Of a stretch of DNA of 64,000 bases, positions 56,728-64,000 are shown piece after piece. Source of the DNA: Erythrobasidium yunnanense (lineage: Eukaryota; Basidiomycota; Cystobasidiomycetes; Erythrobasidiales; Erythrobasidiaceae); contig BCJC01000004.1 in NCBI GenBank assembly GCA_001600175.1, forward strand, positions 1,488,001-1,552,000, in the 5' to 3' direction. Each line of letters opens with the position of its first letter. Positions within the stretch are counted from its first letter, which is position 1. The position numbers were made by a program, and so were the translations under genes. Below the pieces are notes generated by a model that worked only from the letters and a program-made list of their open reading frames with translations, searched no databases and was not told where the DNA came from.

Positions 56728-57222
56728 ATGTCAGACCCAGGCGAAACAGACCTCCAAGAACTTCAGGAGTAAGCAGTACTGCCTGTATATGCTCTACTAC
56801 AGATCAAGCTGACTCCCTCCCTCTCCTGTGCCTGCTCCTAGGCTTCGTCAGCGCTCAGTCCTCGCTCCCATGCCTAAAGACGAGAACGGCGAAGTCGACG
56901 TAATTAAGGCTTCAGGCAACTTCCTCGCATACGCTGAGAAATTCCTGAGCATCCACGATCCAGAGTATAGTGAGATTTTTCCTCATGTTCGACATCCGTG
57001 TGCGACCTTGTGCTGAGTTGACAGAACATAGATCAACATTCGAATACCACTGCAGGTAGCGAGGCGGAAGACGATAACGTGAAAGCAGAAGACATCGACA
57101 CGCAGAAGCTCTATGAGGAGGTCGCGCGCAGGTATGCTGCTATCGCGCCCAAAGACAAGGTGCCTGAAGAGACGGACGAAAAGGAGCCCCAGCCTGCAGA
57201 ATTGGTGCCTGAACATTCGTGA
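56728..57222 (+). CDS. Small acidic protein of unknown function, inside the F-box-like cluster
   Basis: About 115 residues in three exons (introns about 56769-56841 and 56971-57060), on the strand opposite to the surrounding cluster. It starts MSDPGETDLQELQELRQRSV. Then come LAPMPKDENGEVDVIKASGN, FLAYAEKFLSIHDP and, after the second intron, DEAEDDNVKAEDIDTQKLYE with EVARRYAAIAPKDKVPEE. The end is ELVPEHS. It is rich in Asp/Glu and helix-forming residues, with no membrane segment. It looks like a conserved housekeeping small protein because its codons stay open across well-formed introns, but I do not recognise the family. The last intron's 3' end (CAGGTAG) leaves two choices; the later AG keeps the frame. 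Confidence 0.55.
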
Positions 57223-57460
57223 AAGGATACAGGATATCAGGCATGAGCATAAGGCAGGGCACGGCTCACTCTATCCATTCACCAATTCGCCAACGATCTG
57301 AATCTTCATGTTAGATCCGGGCATGACAAAGGGTGTCAGATACGATCAGGTCCTTCAGATTACTCTACAAACAGTATATAGTGACTGGAAAGCTCTGTTG
57401 ATACACGCTTTTTACGTTGGCAATTCCATCAAAACCTCCCCCGCAATCTCCCATCTGCCT

Positions 57461-58900
57461 TCACCATCCAAACTGCACTGCCCAAAAGTTTAGATACTCG
57501 GCATGACCTCGCGTCCACTCCGCTCCGCCTTTCGAGGTCACCTGTATCTTCGAGGGTGTCTCCTGAGGTCGCAGTCCCCTGTCTGTCAAGCTGACGGCTG
57601 CGGTAGCGCGGGCCTGTACCCATCTATCACTATCTACGGTAGGAAACGCTGGCGCCAGCTGTCCAGGCCGACTGAGATCTTCTCGAATCCATATCTTTGG
57701 ACATGACTCCAATTTGGAGAGGTGGTCTGGTTTCTGGAGGGATTCAATGAATTGCAATAAGCCTCCATCCAGCTGTACCGTTTTGATGATGAGGTTCAAT
57801 GTATTTCGAGGGAATACATAAGGATTCTTACTTTCCATCAATTTGCTGAGGGTTACTTCGCATCTCTTGATGGTTCCGGGGAGTAAGCTAAGATCCAAGC
57901 AAGCTAGATCCGCCACTTCGCTCGAATAGTCCAGACTGAGTATCTGGATGTGCCTAGCGATAGCGTATACAGCAGAACGCATGACGTCGGTAATTGCTGC
58001 AGTGTCGGGTACTATCCTCCGGCGATTCGACCAACCTCCTCCCCATGTAGCACTAGGCTCGGCCTGGGTGGCTGCTTCGCCTGCCGCACCAGCGTTGGTT
58101 CCCCATCCGTCATCGTTAGCGCCTCCGATATCTACCCATCCAACAGACTCCATGTGTAGCTTTCCAAATTGAACGACGATCAGTTCTCTAATGATAGCGC
58201 CGATTTGTGGAAGAATGTCCAGAAAAGCTGTCGCATCCCATCGGCATTGCTCGATTCGTAATACGCGCATGTTCTTTTCTTCTAGAGCAGGAGCAGGGTT
58301 CACTGCATTTCGGGCGAAGATGGATAGAGCTCGGAGACGGACCTCGTATGAACTGAGCATCCAGCCGAGCCTAGCTTGATCCACCTGGGTCTCTGTGAAC
58401 GCAGAGCCCCATCCATCTCGTTCAGGCGAGACTTCCAATAAAGCCAGCCGTGGTTTGGCGACACGTGATGGATAGTGGTCGACAAAAGTGAGGCTGGCCA
58501 CAGAAAGGTATTGGAGCTGCGGCATGCTTGCAATCATACGGGAAAGGAGCACGGGTCCCACACCAAGTTCTGAAGCCCAAAATTTGCGGACGTAGGTACC
58601 CAAGTGCGGATTTATATGAAGCAAGGTGCCCTGAAACAGAGGGAGTGTCTCATCCGTAGCCCCCCAGGAGTAAATGCTGGGGTCCTTGTACAAGGCCCTT
58701 CGCCCAACCTCCAAGAAAGGACGTGAAACCAGCATGAAGTTGAAGATGATCTGTTTGCGCCCCTTTGGTCTAGGCTGATCGCCAATCATCGCTTCAAAGG
58801 CCTTCGCAGAAGCCCATGTCTCGTTCCAAAACTCTCCTTCCGCCAGAATCAGTAGATCAAGGATCTTCTCGAGAACATCTTCGCAAGCAAGGAGGTGCAT
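57461..58900 (-). CDS. F-box-like tandem family, copy e
   Basis: An intact, intronless 479-residue gene and the outermost copy. It begins MHLLACEDVLEKILDLLILA and has an insertion of about 20 residues before FNFMLVSRPFLEVGRRALYK. Landmarks: FQGTLLHINPHLGTYVRKFW, GVGPVLLSRMIASMPQLQYL, SLTFVDHYPSRVAKPRLALL, EQCRWDATAFLDILPQIGAI, AIARHIQILSLDYSSEVADL, LSLLPGTIKRCEVTLSKLME and FIESLQKPDHLSKLESCPKI. A second insertion, rich in Gly, Trp and Ala, lies near residue 270. The end is FWAVQFGW. Compared with the other copies it has lost the CEVDHQD motif (CEVTLSK) and is the most diverged. The start codon is the first ATG. The gene converges with the small acidic-protein gene. Confidence 0.8.
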   Translation of the reverse strand: MHLLACEDVLEKILDLLILAEGEFWNETWASAKAFEAMIGDQPRPKGRKQIIFNFMLVSRPFLEVGRRALYKDPSIYSWGATDETLPLFQGTLLHINPHLGTYVRKFWASELGVGPVLLSRMIASMPQLQYLSVASLTFVDHYPSRVAKPRLALLEVSPERDGWGSAFTETQVDQARLGWMLSSYEVRLRALSIFARNAVNPAPALEEKNMRVLRIEQCRWDATAFLDILPQIGAIIRELIVVQFGKLHMESVGWVDIGGANDDGWGTNAGAAGEAATQAEPSATWGGGWSNRRRIVPDTAAITDVMRSAVYAIARHIQILSLDYSSEVADLACLDLSLLPGTIKRCEVTLSKLMESKNPYVFPRNTLNLIIKTVQLDGGLLQFIESLQKPDHLSKLESCPKIWIREDLSRPGQLAPAFPTVDSDRWVQARATAAVSLTDRGLRPQETPSKIQVTSKGGAEWTRGHAEYLNFWAVQFGW

Positions 58901-59296
58901 TGTGTAGTCTGGATAAGCAGTAAGCCTGCAAGTTTATCGTCTCGTTCGACGCGGCTAGTCACCTGGGTTTGAGGCGCGGGCAGCAGCCAAGAAGCAGACT
59001 AGCGGGAAGAGCAGAGGGAGAGAGACTATGACGAAGAGCGGAGTCGAAGGCAGTGAGCTGAGCGTGGTGCGTCTAAAGCAAAGAGAATGGCTCGACCATC
59101 GACGAGGAGGCGTCCAACGTGGAAGGAGGCGCTTGTCCAGCCTGTCAGGCGAGAGACGTCATGTGTATAGAAGCTATTCAACGCGTCGGCAAGATCATTG
59201 GTCTTCGTTAGGCGTTACGCCTTCTCGTTTGGCCGGCATTCATCATCTTCCAAACTCATCTGCCTTGCTCGCTTTAAACGACTTCCACGACCCAGC
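58901..59296. other. Divergent promoter region of copy e and the dienelactone hydrolase
   Basis: 396 bp between two divergent start codons. It includes GACGTCATGTG at about 59157, some 255 bp before copy e's start, which resembles the elements upstream of the other copies. An open frame (59028-59414) running into the hydrolase in another phase is not supported. Confidence 0.5.
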
Positions 59297-60643
59297 ATGC
59301 TCATCCAGAACTCATTTCAAGATGTCGAGACTCCAACAGGGACTATGCGGGTCTTCATCGTCAGCCCAAAGTCCGCCTGCTCGCTCGCTGTCGAAGAAGC
59401 CGGCCCAATCTTGACATCTTCGCGGCTCTGCATTTCAGGATTCCAGCATATCCACAAGCCAAGTTTCCAGGAGTAGTCGTCTTTAGCGAGATCTATCAGG
59501 TCCGAAGCTGTCCTTAACCGTTTTGAGGAGAAACAAGAAACGCCGAGCTGATCTGAACATGTCGACACCTTCTAGGTCACCGGTGAGACGTTCTCACTTC
59601 TCAATGATGGACTATTCGTAGCTAAAGTCGCTACAGGACCCGTTCTCCGATATGCCGAAATGATAGCGTCGCGTATGGCTTATGCCTACATTCAGCAAGC
59701 TTTCGCTGACGCCCTCTCCTTCCCTCAGATGGCTACGTTGCAGGTGGGCTACTGCTTACGCCAGTCAATCGCGCAATCCGCGCGCTCTTTCACTTTCTAG
59801 TGGACGACCAGGCGGTACCTGCTGTACCAGACACTCGCTGACGCTCCCAGCTAGTTGCGCCGTGCGTTTTTCACGAGTTCGCTTCGAATGCAGCGCTGCC
59901 ATACGATACAGAAGGCACCGACAAGGGTAACGACTATAAGGTCAAGAAGCAGCTGAAGGCTTATGTAGGCAAACCTCCCTTTTAATGATCAAGCAGGTGC
60001 TAATCAATATAACAGGACGATGATGCGAAGGCTGCTGTCGATCTACTCGTCTCGCTACCCAACTGCAACGGAAGAGTCGCAGCGACGGGAATGTGCCTAG
60101 GCGGTCATTTGGCTTTTCGATGCGCCTTCGATCCACGCGTTCTCGCTTCCTGCTGCTTCTTCCCAACAGACATACATGACGAAAAGCTGGGCACCTCTCC
60201 AGCCGGCAAGTCCGATTCATTGCAGAGATGCGAAGAGATCAAGGGAGAACTCGTTATGATCTTGGGCGTCAATGATACGCATGTAGTGAGGCAGTCACTT
60301 CAAGTCTTTGCGCACTCAAGAAGCTGATTAATTGGCTTTGTGTGCCTGAAAGGATCTTGCTGGCCGTAACTTGATTCGCAAAAGGCTTTCGGAGCTGCCG
60401 ATCACAATGACATGGATGGAAGTAGTTGCAGGACATGCTTTCATCCGTGATGAGCTATCGAAAGGAGTAGGTCGCGCAATTTGTCATACTTGACGTTTTG
60501 GCTGATCTCGCCTGGCGCAGCGTTTTGACGGTGCTTTGACGCGCAACTGCGTTAGCTTCATGCTTGAGGTATTCGGAAGGACTGTTGCGACTGACTTAGG
60601 ACCCAAGTCGGGTACTCAAGAGAGCGTCCCGCATGTATGCTAG
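59297..60643 (+). CDS. Dienelactone hydrolase family protein
   Basis: Enzymes of this alpha/beta-hydrolase family open lactone rings; the classical member acts in chlorocatechol breakdown. The spliced protein starts MLIQNSFQDVETPTGTMRVF, then IPAYPQAKFPGVVVFSEIYQ. After a 7-nt exon (59576-59582) it reads VTGPVLRYAEMIASHGYVA. Then come APCVFHEFASNAALPYDTEG and RVAATGMCLGGHLAFRCAFD, whose GxCxGG carries the catalytic cysteine. The His region is EVVAGHAFIRDELSKGRFDG and the Asp region likely GVNDTH. The end is QESVPHVC with TAG at 60643. About eight introns are inferred. All triad positions are present. The physiological substrate is unknown; many fungal members are uncharacterised. Confidence 0.87.
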
Positions 60644-61323
60644 ATTGACCCAACAAAGCAAGCCAGTATACCTGCAGCATGATTCTCATGGATAGCCATA
60701 GTTCAAACAAGTAATGTGCGAACCAATTGACCGCGTTGTAAAGGTTGCTCGAATACCTTTTCGCTCCCGTCTCTCTCTCCTCCCAACCATTTTGCAACTT
60801 GCAAACAGCAGCGATAATTAATGAGGAAGACCAAAGGCTATATAGGTGGCTATAACACGACGATACCGAGCCTGGAGTGCGTATACACCATCGCTGGCTG
60901 CTCAGCTCGACTCTGCTGACTTCCCTTGTCCGCAAAGTTTTGCACGATCCGGCCTCGCAGCAACATTGATTGGCATTGTGGGCAGCGCAAACGACGTCTA
61001 CATAGCGATACAACGATGCTGATGAATGTCGCAGTGCTCGGCCAGCAGCGGGGGATCCGATTCAAACGGCTAACAACCTCCAACCCTCCCATCCCATCAT
61101 ACCACAAGGACCGCTCTACAAGGGGATCAGTCCCGTCTGGCACCGCCTGATCCTGCCAGAACAGCCCACTTATCACTGCTACTCTGCTCCTGCTCCCTCT
61201 GCTTGGCACTCGCAAACACCCTGACTCCGACCTGCGATCGAGTTCCGTCGTCAATCTATCGCAAAATCAGCCAGCTTGAACAGACAACGCGCACAGCCTT
61301 TACACAATACATATCAACAACCG
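60644..61323. other. Intergenic region
   Basis: 680 bp between two rightward genes. Open frames on both strands lack recognisable content. The last 150 bp are rich in C and A and probably form the 5' leader of the next gene. No RNA gene is recognised. Confidence 0.5.
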
Positions 61324-63718
61324 ATGACCACCACAATGGTCGCCATCAAAGCTTCGCTCGCCCTGCCATCCATCAACAAGAACTCGGCAGCTTCCAGCAA
61401 ACCCAACTCGCCAGTCGCATCACCAGCTCCTTCAGAGACCGGGAGCAAGAGAAACAACGCTATGGGCATGCTTGATGCTCTTCCACGCGCTCGTTCAAAG
61501 TCAGGAGAAGGGAACAAGCGCGTTCATTCGATTGCAAATGGCCAACCCGGACTTGCGCCAGCTCAACCTGGTCTTCTACCCTCTGGAGGGAGTTCGCATG
61601 GCATCCTTCGACCCAAGCTAGCTTCACTACTCTCAGGCCGGAGCACTCCTCATCTAGCTCCCAGCTCTCCTATCGTTCCTTCATACCCTCAGGCTGCAAA
61701 CGCGGCGGGCACTCCTCACCCCACTCCTGCTCCAGCAACAGGTCATGCGACACCCGGTGCAGGTCTCAGTACTGCCCCCGTCGCTATTGGCAATCTGGAA
61801 GCCAGCTACGTCACGAAAGTCGGCATGAGCTTGAACGATGCTGTCAACAAGGTGTTTCCGAGCATGGGCAACCCCATGATGGGTGCTCTGTCCCATACTC
61901 ACGCTGGCGAAGCTGCGCCGGTCATCTACAAAGGCCTGTGCGCCCCTAGAGCTGAGAGAGCCAGAGAAGTTGGCCAGATGATTGTTAAGTAGGTTGCTCA
62001 TGCACTCACACTCTGCTCGCACTCTGCTCGCACAATAAGCTAATTGTTCTTCGTGTCATAGCGAACTACACCTAGCTGTCAACGATCAGTACCTCCTACG
62101 CTCGCTTTTACGCTCCGCCGTTCTGAAGAGCCTGAGCATCTTCGTCTCCCGCCTCGAGTCACTTCTCATCACTCCTGCTGCCGAGCCTAGCATCCTCACC
62201 GTCGCCCACTCAGTCAAGGATGCAGAGCATCCACCTCTGGCTCAGCGATATACCTTCATGCTACTCCGCTCAGCTTGGGAGCTCAAGAAAGGCCTCGTTA
62301 AAGCTTGCGGATCAGTCGTGGGAGCAGATGGACGCGAAGACGCTATGCCGAAGTTCGTGAAGGAGACCCTAGCTCCTTGGATCACCAAGCTTGATTTGCT
62401 CACGAACAAAGTCTGGACGCCCATTCTTACAGCTATGAAGGATGAGGCTGTCAGATTGGTAGTCTGCCAAGGTCAAGAGAAGGGCATGTCCCCTTCGAAC
62501 TCGACGACCAGCTTAGGCCTTCCGCACGCGACTGCCAGCAAAGGCGGCCTATCTCTTACGCGCTCAACAACACCTCTGCTTCTCATTCATCCGCCTGCTG
62601 CAGGTGCTGCAGCGCCTCAGCTCAATGCGCCTTATCTTCGGGATCTCGTTTCACTACTTGGTGCTATCAGCCGTACCTTCGCATGGGTCTCCGTCTCCGA
62701 CAACGATCACCAAAAGTGGAAGGCATCCATCGGAAGCTCTGTCATCTGGAAGATGCTTCTCACTACTTCGAGCAAGCGAGTCGGAGATGAGTACGCTTTA
62801 CGCCGCCGAGTCAGCCCACCCTCTTCGACAACAAACCTGGCTGCAGCAGCAGGATCTACTACAGCACCAATTGCTCGTCGATCAATGTCTGCTATGGGTA
62901 TGGGCCGTCTTCGCGGGGCTTCAGGCCATGCTGGCAAGAGATCGCCCTCTCCGCCTGCTGCATCGAGCGATGAGACCGCTGCAAAGCTAGTTGTCGAAGT
63001 GGAGGCATTCGAAGCCATCATTGAGAAGTTCGTATCTTCCCTTCTTATGCATTCGCCGTACGAGAACACTGGTACATCGACCAATCCAAACGAAGCGGCA
63101 TGCAGCAAGGGCAAAGACTGTCCTAACTGCAAAGGGCGCTACATTCCTTTGGACGAGGAGGACTCCGACGATGAGGATGCACTCCCTCGAGAGGCCATGC
63201 AAGAAGCCATGACTGCCCTCTCTAGCTTCGTGGTCGTTCTTCGTGCTTTCGCAGTCGAACGCAACCCTGTCGCAGTCCTCCTCGGCGGTACGCATGCCGT
63301 AGACGATATCTCACTGGCTCCAGAGATCTGCCCCAACTTGATTAGAGCTCTCGACACGCTTCCACCCCTCATCCTGCTTCAGACTCTGGTCTCTCGCATT
63401 CCTGGTCAGTACGGCTTCAGAGCGCCTTATGAGCTGTGGTCTACCACCTGGAGAGACTATGAGCAGACAATGAAGGGCTTCCATACTGGCGAAGAATGGG
63501 TAGGAGAAGTTGGATGGGAGTTGCTCAAGGAGTGCAAGAAGGTCGATCAGCGTCTGCTTAGCGGCGAGCACGGAGAAGAGGAGGCTCAGCATTTCAAGCA
63601 GGAAGGATGGCTCAAGCTCATCAGGCTTGCTGTCACGGAGCTCGCTGAGGTGGACGATCTTGAGGAAGGCGCTTCCCAGTCCGGCATCGCTCTCTCCGCT
63701 AGTCCCGGTCAATATTGA
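61324..63718 (+). CDS. Large conserved-looking protein of unknown function
   Basis: 773 residues in two exons, with the intron at 61989-62061 joining IVNELHLAVN in phase. The first 170 residues are Ser/Pro/Ala-rich and disordered. From ASYVTKVGMSLNDAVNKVFP onward the protein is largely helical and well ordered: DQYLLRSLLRSAVLKSLSIF, RYTFMLLRSAWELKKGLVKA, then PWITKLDLLTNKVWTPIL. Another ordered block is LVSLLGAISRTFAWVSVSD. A disordered insertion (about residues 470-540) precedes VEAFEAIIEKFVSSLLMHSP. A possible metal-binding CSKGKDCPNCKGRY follows, then an acidic run (DEEDSDDED). The C-terminal 170 residues are helical again (LPPLILLQTLVSRIPGQYGF). The overall look is a helical scaffold, but I recognise no family. 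Start at 61324 (MTTTMV) or 61336. Confidence 0.8.
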
Positions 63719-63871
63719 CTACATGGTAGCTACATCGGTTACATTGCTTCATCATGCTTATCCTACATTAATACATCTCATCGTACTCTACATTATCTTG
63801 GATCGTCCCGTTATATTCATCCTTATGTACCCTATTATCCTTTATTTACAATAACGCAGCATGCATCCTTC

Positions 63872-63967
63872 TCAGCTGTCTTGAGCAGACTCCAATTGCG
63901 GATGACCAAAGTTTTTGTCCTTCGCTAGATCGTAGTCTTTACGAATCTGGTATACCTTTCGAGCGTC
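63872..63967 (-). CDS. Last exon of an unidentified leftward gene (partial)
   Basis: On the minus strand a 3' splice site (CACGTGCAG) precedes DARKVYQIRKDYDLAKDKNF and GHPQLESAQDS, which ends at TGA (63872-63874). The codons look real: a charged helical stretch with no rare breaks, and a good acceptor. The rest of the gene lies beyond the window edge. The family cannot be named from 31 residues. It converges with the large orphan gene, leaving about 150 bp between them. Confidence 0.5.
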   Translation of the reverse strand, partial: DARKVYQIRKDYDLAKDKNFGHPQLESAQDS

Positions 63968-64000
63968 CTGCACGTGACAGAGAACGCTTAGCAGCTTCCT

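Overview
The window is nuclear DNA of a fungus, most likely a basidiomycete. Genes sit on both strands with little space between them. Most are cut by many short introns of about 45-75 nt, with GT...AG ends and CTAAC/CTGAC-type branch sites near the 3' end. I joined exons by eye, using frame and family resemblance, so boundaries inside spliced genes are approximate. I see no rRNA, tRNA, CRISPR, transposon or retroelement. The species cannot be fixed from the sequence; a small-genome Pucciniomycotina-like fungus is only a guess.

0-20 kb is core metabolism and housekeeping: the 3' end of a PP2A methylesterase, a peroxisomal acyl-CoA oxidase, a Nur1/Mug154 nuclear-rim protein, a Doa1/PLAA ubiquitin factor, an insulin-degrading-enzyme-type M16 protease, a universal-stress-domain protein, a Cdc10-type septin, a two-domain fluoride exporter and a PAF-acetylhydrolase-like lipase. 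20-23.6 kb is an accessory patch with four tandem copies of a roughly 100-residue protein family that I do not recognise (shared core YRAYF...FY.EM); one copy is broken. 23.8-32 kb carries regulatory or low-complexity proteins, including a protein with three copies of a C-x2-C...H-x3-C finger-like domain and an Sfp1-like C2H2 factor.

32-48.3 kb is again ordinary: an adiponectin-receptor/HlyIII (Izh) protein, two short-chain dehydrogenases (Ayr1-like; D-arabinitol-dehydrogenase-like), the complex I subunit NDUFS4, an orphan with NPF motifs and a duplicated C-terminal domain, a divergent ABC half-transporter, an MFS transporter and the large subunit of molybdopterin synthase. 48.4-58.9 kb is the second accessory patch: five tandem, same-strand, intronless paralogues of an F-box-like protein. 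Three are intact, one has a damaged N-terminus and one an internal stop. A decayed copy of the first exon of the neighbouring molybdopterin synthase gene lies between the first two paralogues and records the segmental duplication. The window ends with a dienelactone hydrolase, a large conserved-looking orphan and the last exon of an unidentified gene.

The observations most worth following are the novel tandem small-protein family, the triple C2HC-like protein, an intron in the acyl-CoA oxidase that appears to have arisen by tandem duplication of coding sequence, and the F-box-like cluster with its duplication scar.
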